The notes beneath the pieces are model-generated. The model saw only the letters and a list, made by a program, of their open reading frames with translations, ran no database searches and was not told where the DNA came from. Shown in pieces: positions 42,395 to 50,916 of a stretch of DNA of 64,000 nucleotides. The translations under genes and the position numbers were made by a program. Numbering within the stretch: the stretch's first letter is position 1; every line of letters starts with the position of its first letter. Location: positions 456,112 through 520,111 of the forward strand of contig NZ_MKVJ01000017.1 in NCBI RefSeq assembly GCF_001898805.1. Reading direction: 5' to 3'. The stretch comes from Leifsonia sp. 71-9 (lineage in GTDB: Bacteria; Actinomycetota; Actinomycetes; Actinomycetales; Microbacteriaceae).

Positions 42395-42411
42395 AGGGCG
42401 GACGGCGGCGC

Positions 42412-42609
42412 TCACCACCAGAGGCGCGCGCGTTCGGCCGCCGTGCGTGCGGCCTCCAGCCGGTCCAGGCGCTGACGGAGCGCGGTGGCGCGCTCCGCTC
42501 GGGAGCCCGCTCGCCGGTCGCGCCGCGCGAGCAGGGCGTTCAGCGCGCGGCGCGGCCCTCCGGGGAGGACGGCGGCGCGACGCGGGAGGTGGAGCTCTTT
42601 CGTGGTCAT
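42412..42609 (-). CDS. Small basic hypothetical protein
   Basis: 65 residues, very rich in Arg, Ala and Leu (MTTKELHLPRRAAVLPGG start), with a probable helical stretch 35-63 (RAERATALRQRLDRLEAART). ATG with a GGTGG site 6 nt upstream. It diverges from the ArsR-type regulator over a perfect palindrome, and a hairpin terminator follows, which both support a real gene. No family recognised. Confidence 0.55.
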   Translation of the reverse strand: MTTKELHLPRRAAVLPGGPRRALNALLARRDRRAGSRAERATALRQRLDRLEAARTAAERARLWW

Positions 42610-42648
42610 GCCGCCACCTTCGCCGACCGGCGACCGGTCGCGCGCTCC

Positions 42649-42669
42649 GATTGACGATCATCGTCAATC
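42649..42669. promoter_or_regulatory. 21-bp perfect palindromic operator
   Basis: GATTGACGAT-C-ATCGTCAATC (10-bp arms, one central base) lies between the small gene (start 42609) and the ArsR-type regulator (start 42709). It is a strong candidate for the regulator's own site. Confidence 0.7.
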
Positions 42670-42708
42670 GACGCGCCCGCGCGGGGGAAACCTTGCGAGG
42701 ATGACGGC

Positions 42709-43815
42709 ATGAGCGTCTCCATCGATGTCAGCCGGGTGCGTGCCGAGGGCTACCGGTTCGCGCCGTCTCCGCTCGCCGAGCTGGGGTCCGCGGTGCACCT
42801 GCTGGTCGAACCCGCGCACCATCCGGCGCAGAACGGCTGGGTGTCGTCGGTCGCGGCGTCCGTCGAGCCGCAGCTCCTCGAGCGGCTGATCGACGCCGAC
42901 TTCCTGTGGCGGACCTCCCGCGCCGACATGCTGCTGCCCGCCGAGCCGGGCGCGACCCTGGGCGACGAACTGGACGCGGTGGATGCGCTGAGCGACGAGA
43001 CCTGGGTGTCGGCGGCGCTCCTCACGAGCAGCTGCGGCACCGTGCCCCTGCACCGGGAGCTCGGCTCGCCCCTGGTCGACCCGGCGGCGCGGGACCTCGC
43101 CCGCGAGCGCGCGCTCGCCCGAGGGCCACGCCAGATCGGCTTCGTCGACTACGTGCTCGACAACCCTCCCCGCGCCCGGGCGACGATCCGGCGGCTGCTG
43201 GAGGACTGCGAGGCGGCGTTCTTCGCGGAGGCGTGGGCGCAGCTCGTCCCGCGGCTGACCGCCGACGCGCGGCTCAAGCACGACGTGCTCGCGACCTCCG
43301 GCCTGCGGCGACTGGTCGACACGGTCTCGCCCGCCGTCACCGTGGACGACGACGGCACCCGCATCGTCGTGGACAAGCTGCAGGACAACGCGACGACCGC
43401 CGACGAGGCGGGGGTCACCTTCCTGCCCAGCGTGCTCGGCCACCCTCACCTGCTGGTCGTGCACGCTCCGGGATGGCGGCCGGTCATCCAGTACCCGGTC
43501 TCGGGCAGCGCGGTGGCCGGCGGCGCCGCGCCCGGGCCGGCGACGACGGTGGAGGTGATCGAGGAGCGGCTGCACGCCCTCGACAACCCGGTGCGGCTCC
43601 GCCTGGCGCGGAGCCTCATCCGCGGGCCGCACACCACCGCCGACCTGGCGGAGGCCTGGAGTCTGAGCGCGCCGGAGGTCTCCCGGCACCTGGCGATCCT
43701 CAAGCAGGCCGGCTTCGTGACGACCAGCCGGCGCGGACGCTACGTGGTCTACGTGTTCGACGTGGTCGCCGCGGCCCGGCTCGGCCGCGACATGGTGGAG
43801 GCGCTGCTGCGGTGA
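42709..43815 (+). CDS. ArsR-type winged-helix regulator with large N-terminal domain (DUF5937-like)
   Basis: 368 residues. The C-terminal ArsR-like winged helix (about 285-365) has ERLHALDNPVRLRLARSLI, TTADLAEAWSLSAPEVSRHL and GFVTTSRRGRYVVYVFD. The first 270 residues form a separate domain opening YRFAPSPLAELGSAVHLL, seen in actinobacterial regulators annotated DUF5937. No metal-binding Cys cluster is apparent, so metal sensing is not implied. The palindrome just upstream suggests autoregulation. Confidence 0.88.
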   Translation: MSVSIDVSRVRAEGYRFAPSPLAELGSAVHLLVEPAHHPAQNGWVSSVAASVEPQLLERLIDADFLWRTSRADMLLPAEPGATLGDELDAVDALSDETWVSAALLTSSCGTVPLHRELGSPLVDPAARDLARERALARGPRQIGFVDYVLDNPPRARATIRRLLEDCEAAFFAEAWAQLVPRLTADARLKHDVLATSGLRRLVDTVSPAVTVDDDGTRIVVDKLQDNATTADEAGVTFLPSVLGHPHLLVVHAPGWRPVIQYPVSGSAVAGGAAPGPATTVEVIEERLHALDNPVRLRLARSLIRGPHTTADLAEAWSLSAPEVSRHLAILKQAGFVTTSRRGRYVVYVFDVVAAARLGRDMVEALLR

Positions 43816-43818
43816 GGG

Positions 43819-44631
43819 TCAGGTCGTCAGAGCCGACGCCTCCCGCGCCACGTCGAGCCGCGTGCCCAGCACGGACAGCCGTGCCTTCTTCAGGTTCTCG
43901 CGGGCGATCCAGCGGGCATCCGCGTCGGCCGCGGTGGCGAGGCGTTCGAGCAGCGGGACGCCGTCGTCCGGGGCGGCCACCGCGACGACGCTGACCGCGT
44001 AGCCGAGCGCCTGACGGAGGACGCGGACGTCGGGGTCGCGGCGCTGCTCCGCCGGTACGGCGAGCAGGAGGTCGATCGCGTCGCCGACGACGGCGCACGC
44101 CTCGGCGCCGTGCGGAGCCTGCTTCAGGAGGCGGGGCTCGGCGACGGCCGCGACGGCGGCGCGGACGGGGAGGGCCCGGGTGGCGGGCGCTCCGTCTCCG
44201 CCGAGCCACCGCCGCACCTCGCGGAGGCCCTCCGTCCAGTCGTGGTCCAGGACGCGCTGCATCCCGGTCGCCGCCATCTCGCGCACCCGCCAGCGCTCGT
44301 CGCCGGCGGCCGTGGTCAGCAGCGGCACCGCCCCGAGCGCACCGGCGGCCAGCGCCGCGCAGGCCGCGACGTACTCGCGATGCGGTTCGGGGAGGTCGAC
44401 GGCGAGGCGTGGGGGATGGGCCAGCCAGCCGTCGAGGAGGGCGAGCGCCGCGTCCCGGTCGGCGACGGGCGTCGCGCCGGCGGTGTCGGCCAGCCGGGCG
44501 GCGAGCTCGAGGTCGGCGCGCGGCCCGGGGAGCCTGCTGTTCTCCCCGAGCGCACGCTCCAGCCCGGCCGGATCCCCGGCGAGGGCGGTGGCCCAGAGGG
44601 CGGCGAGGGCGGAGGCGTCGGGAGCCGTCAT
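43819..44631 (-). CDS. Alanine-rich HEAT-like helical protein of unknown function
   Basis: 270 residues from ATG 44631. Made of successive helices with repeat-like segments: AAGDERWRVREMAATGMQRVL, EPRLLKQAPHGAEACAVV, ATAADADARWIARENLKKARL. The DERWRVREMAA and DARWIARENLKK lines resemble HEAT repeats. No signal peptide or TM. It ends 3 nt from the convergent regulator gene. Function unknown. Confidence 0.8.
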   Translation of the reverse strand: MTAPDASALAALWATALAGDPAGLERALGENSRLPGPRADLELAARLADTAGATPVADRDAALALLDGWLAHPPRLAVDLPEPHREYVAACAALAAGALGAVPLLTTAAGDERWRVREMAATGMQRVLDHDWTEGLREVRRWLGGDGAPATRALPVRAAVAAVAEPRLLKQAPHGAEACAVVGDAIDLLLAVPAEQRRDPDVRVLRQALGYAVSVVAVAAPDDGVPLLERLATAADADARWIARENLKKARLSVLGTRLDVAREASALTT

Positions 44632-44753
44632 GCGGCCGAGTCTAGGGGGCTGCGCGGGCCGCGTCAGGGGCCGTTCCGGCGGCGCTGGTCTCACGGCCGA
44701 TTCATGGCCGACGGGGATTGCCCGCCCGGCGGGTCCGCGCGCATAGTGGTGGC

Positions 44754-45875
44754 GTGAGGACGGTCGGGGTGGAGGAGGAGCTCCTGCTCGTCGACGCGCG
44801 CGGGGTCGCGGCGCCGGTGGCACCTCTCGCCCTCGCGGACGCCCCTCCCGTCGCCGACGGCCCCGAGGTGAGCGCCGAGATCCAGCAGGAGATGCTGGAG
44901 ACGCAGACGCGACCGCACACCTCCATGGCCGCGCTGCTCGCGGACATCGTCGCCGGCCGCGAACTCGCCGATCGGCTCGCGCTGCGGCACGGGGCGCGGG
45001 CGGTGGCGCTCGCGATGTCGCCGCGACGGCTGCGCCCGCACGCCACGCCCGATCCGCGCTACGACCGGATGATGGAGCGGTACGGCCTGACGGCGCGCGG
45101 CACCCTGGTCTGCGGCTGCCACGTCCACGTCGCCATCGCCTCCCGAGAGGAGGGCGTCGCGGTGCTCGACCGCATCCGCACCTGGCTGCCCGTGCTGCTC
45201 GCGCTGACGGCGAACTCGCCCTTCGCCGGCGGGGTCGACACCGGCCACGCCAGTTACCGCTTCGTCGTCTGGCACCAGTGGCAGAGCGCCGGTCCGACCG
45301 ACGTGTTCGGCTCGGTGGAGGCGTACGACCGGTTCGAGCGGCTCCTGGTCGACACCGGCGTCATCCTCGACAAGGGGATGCTGTACCTCGACGCCCGGCT
45401 CTCGCACAAGCAGCCCACCATCGAGATCCGGGTCGCCGACGTCTGCCTGGACGCCCGCGACACGGTCGTCCTGGCCGCCCTGGTGCGCGCGCTGGTCGAG
45501 ACGGCCGCGCAGCAGTGGCGCGCCGGCATCCCGCCGCTCCCACTGCCGTCGGCGGCGCTGCGGCTCGCCGAGTGGCAGGCGGCGCTCACCGGCGCGACCG
45601 GGCTGCTGCCGCATCCCGAGTCCGGGCTCGCGGGCACCGCCGCGGACGCGGTCACCGCGCTGCTCGCCTACACGGCGCCCGACCTGGAGCGGGCCGGCGA
45701 CCTCGCGCTGGTGCAGCGCGGGCTGGCGCGCATCCTGCGCACCGGGGGAGGGGCCGGCCGGCAGCGCGCGGCGTTCGCCCGGCGCGGCCGGATGCGCGAT
45801 GTGGTGGACGCGGCGATCGCGGCCACGCACGAGCAGTCGGAGGACGACGACGGCGACGACGCCGATGTCGCGTGA
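44754..45875 (+). CDS. Carboxylate-amine ligase (YbdK / glutamate-cysteine ligase GCS2 family)
   Basis: 373 residues from GTG 44754. VRTVGVEEELLLVDARG at the N-terminus and the middle CGCHVHVAIASREEGVAVLD, with GHASYRFVVWHQWQSAGP, are hallmarks of the GCS2/YbdK family, which ligates an amino acid carboxylate to an amine with ATP; members include glutamate-cysteine ligases. In actinobacteria that make mycothiol the physiological role is unclear. The C-terminal 20 residues are Asp/Glu-rich. GTG 44754 rather than the upstream frame is used because the conserved block starts there. Confidence 0.9.
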   Translation: MRTVGVEEELLLVDARGVAAPVAPLALADAPPVADGPEVSAEIQQEMLETQTRPHTSMAALLADIVAGRELADRLALRHGARAVALAMSPRRLRPHATPDPRYDRMMERYGLTARGTLVCGCHVHVAIASREEGVAVLDRIRTWLPVLLALTANSPFAGGVDTGHASYRFVVWHQWQSAGPTDVFGSVEAYDRFERLLVDTGVILDKGMLYLDARLSHKQPTIEIRVADVCLDARDTVVLAALVRALVETAAQQWRAGIPPLPLPSAALRLAEWQAALTGATGLLPHPESGLAGTAADAVTALLAYTAPDLERAGDLALVQRGLARILRTGGGAGRQRAAFARRGRMRDVVDAAIAATHEQSEDDDGDDADVA

Positions 45876-45941
45876 CAGCACGGCGAGCGGCGGCGCGACA
45901 GTCCCTTCCGTGCCGCCGCGAAGACGCCTATCCTGCCGAAC

Positions 45942-46211
45942 ATGACGGACAAGCAGCTCGCGCACCAGCACGCCGTCTACACCTACGGCTCCCTCCCGCT
46001 CACCCTGATGTACAGCCCCACCTCCACGGCGGCGTGGGAGGTGTACTACGGCGGCGACTATCTGGGGCTCGTCGAGGAGCAGCATCCCGCGGGCGAGGTC
46101 TGGCCGACCTTCGTCGCCCGGCTCCCCGGCGAGGAGGAGTCCGGCGAGGGCATCCCCTCGGTGGACTGGCGCGCGGCCGTCGACGTGCTCGCGGCGCAGG
46201 CCGGGCTCTGA
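45942..46211 (+). CDS. Small hypothetical protein
   Basis: 89 residues, soluble, with a globular composition (YTYGSLPLTLMYSPTSTAAW, EVYYGGDYLGLVEEQHP) and acidic C-terminal half. Starts from ATG. No signal peptide, TM, Cys or known motif. Amino-acid composition is more protein-like than shadow frames. Function unknown. Confidence 0.65.
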   Translation: MTDKQLAHQHAVYTYGSLPLTLMYSPTSTAAWEVYYGGDYLGLVEEQHPAGEVWPTFVARLPGEEESGEGIPSVDWRAAVDVLAAQAGL

Positions 46212-46254
46212 CGCGGACGCACCGCGCGGCCCTCAGCCCGGGGCCGTCGCCGGC

Positions 46255-46461
46255 TCAGAAGGCGAACTGCGCCCACTCTTCGCGCGGCAGCTCGACGCGC
46301 TGCCCCCGCGACTCCACGATCCAGTCGTGCGGTGTGCCCGCCAGATAGGTGCAGAGCAGCGTCTCGCTGCTCCACCCGTCCGCCCGATGCACCCACCGGA
46401 CCAGATGGATGTCCTGCCCTGCCTTCGGCGCATTCCCGATCGGCGTCTCATAGGTCGTCAC
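46255..46461 (-). CDS. Small hypothetical protein
   Basis: 68 residues from GTG 46461 with GGGGAGGGG 7 nt ahead. Balanced composition, with aromatic residues in a beta-like pattern (IHLVRWVHRADGW, TLLCTYLAGTPHDWIVE). It is convergent to the preceding small gene. No family recognised. Confidence 0.65.
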   Translation of the reverse strand: MTTYETPIGNAPKAGQDIHLVRWVHRADGWSSETLLCTYLAGTPHDWIVESRGQRVELPREEWAQFAF

Positions 46462-46582
46462 GCGGCACCCCTCCCCGAACGTGCAGCTTGCTTGGCTCGA
46501 CCCTAGCGGGGTACACGGCCGGGGGACAAGGGGTGACGGGTGAACGTTCGTCGGTGGAGCGGGGAGGGCGTGACGGGGCCGA

Positions 46583-46987
46583 TCAGCCGGCCAGCGACGA
46601 CAGCAGCCCCTCGACGCGGGAGCGGATGTCGTCGCGGATGCGGCGGACCGCGTCGGCGTCCTGCCCGGCGGGGTCGTCCAACTCCCAGTCCTCGTAGCGC
46701 TTGCCGGGGAAGACCGGGCACGCGTCGCCGCAGCCCATCGTCACGACCACGTCGGACGAGCGCACCTGCTCGGTCTCGAGGATCGACGGCACCTCCTGCG
46801 CGATGTCGATGCCCTCCTCCGCCATGACGGCGACGGCGACGGGGTTCAGCCGATCGGCCGGTTCGGAGCCGCCCGAGAGCACGCGCACCCGGTCGCCGGC
46901 GAGATGGCGCACGAAGCCGGCGGCCATCTGGGAGCGGCCCGCGTTGTGCACGCAGACGAAGAGCACGGTCGGGATATCGGAGGTCAC
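46583..46987 (-). CDS. arsC: Low-molecular-weight phosphatase / arsenate reductase-like protein
   Basis: 134 residues from GTG 46987. P-loop [11 protein letters not shown] with C12 and R18 (CX5R), and the Cys-rich [18 protein letters not shown] followed by ELDDPAGQ, both typical of thioredoxin- or mycothiol-dependent arsenate reductases. It reduces arsenate to arsenite. No ArsR, ArsB or Acr3 gene adjoins, so it appears to be a lone gene. Confidence 0.92.
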   Translation of the reverse strand: MTSDIPTVLFVCVHNAGRSQMAAGFVRHLAGDRVRVLSGGSEPADRLNPVAVAVMAEEGIDIAQEVPSILETEQVRSSDVVVTMGCGDACPVFPGKRYEDWELDDPAGQDADAVRRIRDDIRSRVEGLLSSLAG

Positions 46988-47079
46988 GGAGTTGCAGAAT
47001 ACTCGCGTTTCAGCCGCTCTTGGGGGACACTGGCGGTGGGTCGTCCTTGTGGCCCGTGCAGAAGAGAAGGCAGAGAACG

Positions 47080-47283
47080 ATGGCAATTGGCACCGTCAAG
47101 TGGTTCAACTCGGAGAAGGGGTTCGGGTTCATCGCCCCGGACGACGGTTCGCCCGACGTGTTCGCCCACTTCAGTGAGATCTCCGGAGATGGCTACCGCA
47201 ACCTCACGGAGAACCAGCGCGTCGAGTACGAGGTGACGCAGGGCCCCAAGGGCCTGCAGGCGTCGAACATCCGACCCGCCTGA
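47080..47283 (+). CDS. Cold-shock protein (CspA family)
   Basis: 67 residues. [19 protein letters not shown] with RNP1 (KGFGFI) and DVFAHFSEI with RNP2. Single OB-fold nucleic-acid chaperone that melts RNA structure. ATG 47080 follows GAAGGCAGAGAAC; the preceding short frame is not protein-like. Confidence 0.97.
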   Translation: MAIGTVKWFNSEKGFGFIAPDDGSPDVFAHFSEISGDGYRNLTENQRVEYEVTQGPKGLQASNIRPA

Positions 47284-47352
47284 CGCCTCACCCCGAGAGG
47301 CCCGCCACCGCGCTCACGGCCGAGCGCGGCGACGAGCGCCGTCGCGCCCAGA

Positions 47353-47413
47353 CGACATTCGTGCCGAATGTCGGGAAACGCGTCGGCAAAGGCGACATTC
47401 GTGCCGAATGTCG
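47353..47413. repeat. Two copies of a 21-nt palindromic element
   Basis: The same 21-nt unit (CGACATTCG-TGC-CGAATGTCG) occurs at 47353-47373 and 47393-47413, 40 nt apart. Each unit is a 9-bp inverted repeat. They lie in the 225-nt gap between the cold-shock and glycosyltransferase genes and share their core with the hairpins at 14341 and 42336. Confidence 0.85.
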
Positions 47414-47508
47414 CGCGCTCCGGGGCATAGGAACCCCGCAGGGAACGCATGAGGCGCGCATAGTCCCGCGAAAGGTCACGGGAATGTAACGGCGCGAGGG
47501 TTGTGCGC

Positions 47509-48768
47509 ATGTCGTACGAACCCGCCACCCTCTCGCTCGACATCGCCGTGCCCGTCTACAACGAGCAGGCGACCCTCGAGTCGTCCATCCGCCGCCTCCA
47601 CACCTATCTGACCGACTCCGTCGAGCGGAGCTGGCGGATCACCATCGCGGACAACGCCAGCACCGACGAGACCGCCGCCATCGCGGACCGGCTCGCCGCG
47701 GAGCTGCCCGGCGTCGTCGCGGTGCATCTCCCCCTGAAAGGGCGCGGTCGCGCGCTCAAGCAGGTGTGGGGCGCCTCCGAAGCGGAGGTGCTCGTCTACC
47801 TGGACGAGGACCTCTCCACCGATCTCGCCGCGCTGCCCCCGCTGGTCGCCCCGCTGCTCTCCGGGCACTCCGACCTCGCGATCGGTACGCGGCTCGGCCG
47901 CAGCTCGCGCGTGACGCGCGGCGGCAAGCGCGAGTTCATCTCCCGCAGCTACAACCTGCTGCTCCGGCGGACGATGTCCGTCGGGTTCAGCGACGCCCAG
48001 TGCGGGTTCAAGGCGATCAGGAAGGACGTCGCGCAGCGGCTCCTCCCGCTCGTCGAGGACGACGCCTGGTTCTTCGACACGGAGCTGCTGATCCTGGCCG
48101 AGCGGTCGGGCCTGCGCATCCACGAGATCCCGGTCGACTGGGTCGACGACCCGCAGAGCTCCGTCGACATCGTGAGCACCGCCGTCCAGGACATCAAGGG
48201 GATGGCGCGGGTCGGCACGAACATCGCCCGCGGCCGCATCCCCGTCGAGTCGATCTACGCGGAGCTGGGGAGGCGGCCGTTCGCGCCGCCGCGACCGCCG
48301 AGCTTCTTCGGCCAGGTGGTCCGCTTCGGCGTCGTGGGGGTGCTCTCGACCGTCGCGTACGCGCTGCTCTACCTGCTGCTGCAGACGATCGTGACCCCGC
48401 AGGTCGCCAACTTCGCGGCCCTGCTCATCACCGCGGTGGCGAACACCTGGGCCAACCGGCGCTTCACCTTCGGGGTGAGCGGGCCCGGGATGGTGCGCCA
48501 CCAGTTCCAGGGACTGATCGTGTTCGGGATCGCGTGGGCGCTCACCAGCGGCTCGCTGCTGGGCCTGCACGCGTTCGTGCCCGACGCCTCGGCACGGCTG
48601 CAGCTGGTCGTGCTCACGGTGGCGAACCTCGTCGCCACCCTCGTGCGGTTCGTGCTGCTGCGGCTCTGGGTCTTCCGGGCCTCCCGCCGCTCACCGGCCG
48701 CCCCCGCCGCCGTGCAGGCAGACCCCGCCTCCCGACCGCTCTCCCTCACCACCAGCGAAAGCGAGTGA
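47509..48768 (+). CDS. Glycosyltransferase family 2 fused to a GtrA-like membrane domain
   Basis: 419 residues from ATG 47509, with GAGGG 8 nt ahead. The GT2 domain opens LDIAVPVYNEQATLE (about 10-24); ADNASTDET and LDEDLSTD (metal-binding D-x-D) follow, with a dolichol-phosphate mannose synthase-like core to about 245. The C-terminal 150 residues hold four TM segments of the GtrA family (GQVVRFGVVGVLSTVAYAL; ANTWANRRFTFG). It likely makes polyprenyl-phosphate sugar and helps flip it. The next gene, 4 nt on, probably uses that donor. Confidence 0.92.
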   Translation: MSYEPATLSLDIAVPVYNEQATLESSIRRLHTYLTDSVERSWRITIADNASTDETAAIADRLAAELPGVVAVHLPLKGRGRALKQVWGASEAEVLVYLDEDLSTDLAALPPLVAPLLSGHSDLAIGTRLGRSSRVTRGGKREFISRSYNLLLRRTMSVGFSDAQCGFKAIRKDVAQRLLPLVEDDAWFFDTELLILAERSGLRIHEIPVDWVDDPQSSVDIVSTAVQDIKGMARVGTNIARGRIPVESIYAELGRRPFAPPRPPSFFGQVVRFGVVGVLSTVAYALLYLLLQTIVTPQVANFAALLITAVANTWANRRFTFGVSGPGMVRHQFQGLIVFGIAWALTSGSLLGLHAFVPDASARLQLVVLTVANLVATLVRFVLLRLWVFRASRRSPAAPAAVQADPASRPLSLTTSESE

Positions 48769-48772
48769 CATC

Positions 48773-50875
48773 ATGACCACCACCACGACCACCGCTTCCA
48801 CCCCCGTGGCGCCGATGCCGACGGCGGACGCCCCGCCCGGCCGCGCCCGCGCGATCCTCCGCCGCCTCGTGCGCGGGAGGGAGGACGCCGCCGCCTGGGA
48901 GCGCCCGGCGCTGCTCGGCCTGCTGGCCGTCACCCTCCTGCTCTACGTCTGGGACCTCGCCGCGAGCGGCTGGGCCAACTCGTTCTACTCGGCCGCGGTG
49001 CAGGCGGGGTCCGTCAACTGGGAGGCCTTCTTCTACGGCTCCAGCGACGCGGCCAACTCGATCACGGTCGACAAGCCGCCGGCCAGCCTGTGGATCATGG
49101 CGCTCTCGGTCCGGATCTTCGGGTTGAGCTCGTGGAGCATCCTGCTCCCGGAGGCGCTGATGGGCGTGGCGACCGTCGCGCTCGTCTACGCGACGGTGCG
49201 CCGCCACTTCACGGCGCGCACCGCCCTCCTCGCGGGCGGGGTGCTCGCGATCACCCCCGTCGCCGCGCTCATGTTCCGGTTCAACAACCCGGACGCGCTG
49301 CTGGTGCTCCTGCTCACGCTCGCCACGTATCTGACGCTGCGGGGGATCGAGTCGGGCCGCATCCGCTGGGTGGTGTGGGCCGGTGTGGCGATCGGCTTCG
49401 GCTTCCTGACGAAGCAGCTGCAGGCCTTCCTCATCCTCCCGGTGCTCGCGGGCGTCTATCTCGCCGCGGCGCCGATCTCGTGGAAGAAGCGGTTCGGGCA
49501 CCTGTTCGCCGCTCTGGGCGCCGTGATCGTCGCCGCCGGCTGGTGGGTCGCGATCGTCGAGCTGGTGCCGGCGTCGTGGCGTCCGTACATCGGCGGCTCG
49601 CAGACCAACAGCTTCCTCGAGCTGACGTTCGGCTACAACGGCCTCGGCCGGCTCACGGGTGACGAGACGGGCAGCGTCACCGGCGGCGGGGCCACGACCG
49701 GCGGCGGGATGTGGGGATCGACCGGCATCGCCCGCCTCTTCGAGAACGAGATCGGCGGACAGATCACCTGGCTGCTCCCGGCCGCGCTGGTGCTGTTCGT
49801 GCTCGCGCTCGTCCTCGGTCGCCGCCTGGCCAGGACCGACGGCCGGCGCGCCACCCTCCTGCTCTTCGGCGGCTGGCTCGTGGTGACGGCGCTCGCCTTC
49901 AGCTTCATGGCCGGCATCTTCCACGCCTACTACACCGTCGCCCTCGCCCCGGCACTGGCCGGAGTCGTCGCGATCGGCGCGGCCACGGCCTGGGGCGCGC
50001 GCGACCGCCTCTGGGTGCGCATCGTGTCGGCCGTCGCGATGCTCGGCACGGGCGTGTGGGCGTGGGTGCTGCTGGACCGCGCGGCGGACTGGCTCCCCTG
50101 GCTCAAGGTCGTCGTGGTGGTGCTCTCGATCGTCGCCACGGCGATGCTCCTGCTGCCGCAGCGCGGCCGGGCACTCCGCACCGCGACCATCGCCACCACC
50201 CTCGTCGCCGGGCTGCTCGCGCCCTTCGCCTACACGATCCAGACCGTCACGACCGGGCACACCGGCTCGATCGTCACGGCCGGCCCCACGGTGGCCAGCG
50301 CGATGGGCGGCCCGGGCGGCGGAGGGGGCCGCGGCTTCGGCGGCGGAGGCCAGGGCGGACCCGGCGCGACCGGCGGCACCGGCGGCCAGGGCGGGACCCC
50401 GCCGAACGGTTTCGGCGGCCAGGCCCCGGGCGGCACGACCGGCGGGACCAACACCGGCGGGACCACCACCGGCGGCACCGGCGCCCAGACCGCTCCGGGC
50501 GGCGCGGGTGGAGGCGCGGGATCGCTCCTCTCCTCCGGCAGCGTCGGGTCCGCGCTCTCGGCCCTGCTGAAGGCGGACGCCTCCTCCTACACCTGGGTCG
50601 CCGCCGCGATCGGCTCCAACTCGGCGGCCGGCTACCAGCTGGCCACGCAGGAGGCGGTCATGCCGATCGGCGGCTTCAACGGCTCCGACCCGTCGCCGAC
50701 CCTGGCGCAGTTCACGGCCGACGTGGCGAAGGGCGAGATCCACTACTTCATCGCGGGAGGCGTCGGGCAGTCGAACGGCGGCAGCAGCGCCTCCAGCGCC
50801 ATCGCCAGCTGGGTCGAGCAGAACTACACGGCGAAGACGGTCGACGGAGTGACGGTCTACGACCTGACCGAGTAA
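48773..50875 (+). CDS. GT39/ArnT-like membrane glycosyltransferase with Gly-rich insert
   Basis: 700 residues. About 12 TM segments; the ANSITVDKPPASLW motif (about 95-108) is the acidic DKPP site of the ArnT/PMT/GT83-type family that uses polyprenyl-phosphate sugars. Between the last TM and the C-terminal domain lies a 60-90 residue insert of Gly, Thr, Pro and Asn (GGPGGGGGRGFGGGGQGG and later). A C-terminal extracytoplasmic part follows, SYTWVAAAIGSNSAAGYQLA. Co-transcribed with the GT2-GtrA gene. Predicted to glycosylate envelope lipids, glycans or proteins. Confidence 0.92.
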   Translation: MTTTTTTASTPVAPMPTADAPPGRARAILRRLVRGREDAAAWERPALLGLLAVTLLLYVWDLAASGWANSFYSAAVQAGSVNWEAFFYGSSDAANSITVDKPPASLWIMALSVRIFGLSSWSILLPEALMGVATVALVYATVRRHFTARTALLAGGVLAITPVAALMFRFNNPDALLVLLLTLATYLTLRGIESGRIRWVVWAGVAIGFGFLTKQLQAFLILPVLAGVYLAAAPISWKKRFGHLFAALGAVIVAAGWWVAIVELVPASWRPYIGGSQTNSFLELTFGYNGLGRLTGDETGSVTGGGATTGGGMWGSTGIARLFENEIGGQITWLLPAALVLFVLALVLGRRLARTDGRRATLLLFGGWLVVTALAFSFMAGIFHAYYTVALAPALAGVVAIGAATAWGARDRLWVRIVSAVAMLGTGVWAWVLLDRAADWLPWLKVVVVVLSIVATAMLLLPQRGRALRTATIATTLVAGLLAPFAYTIQTVTTGHTGSIVTAGPTVASAMGGPGGGGGRGFGGGGQGGPGATGGTGGQGGTPPNGFGGQAPGGTTGGTNTGGTTTGGTGAQTAPGGAGGGAGSLLSSGSVGSALSALLKADASSYTWVAAAIGSNSAAGYQLATQEAVMPIGGFNGSDPSPTLAQFTADVAKGEIHYFIAGGVGQSNGGSSASSAIASWVEQNYTAKTVDGVTVYDLTE

Positions 50876-50916
50876 CAGAGGGACGAAGTGTCGGGGGCCC
50901 GGGCCATCATGGAGAC

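Noticed and set aside
46583-46987. Arsenic resistance operon
   Set aside because: Only the reductase-like gene is present; no ArsR with Cys site, ArsB, Acr3 or ArsM nearby, and the ArsR-type protein at 42709 lacks metal-binding Cys.
47353-47413. CRISPR-like pair of 21-nt repeats
   Set aside because: Only two units, each internally palindromic, no spacers series or cas gene; the core recurs elsewhere as hairpins.
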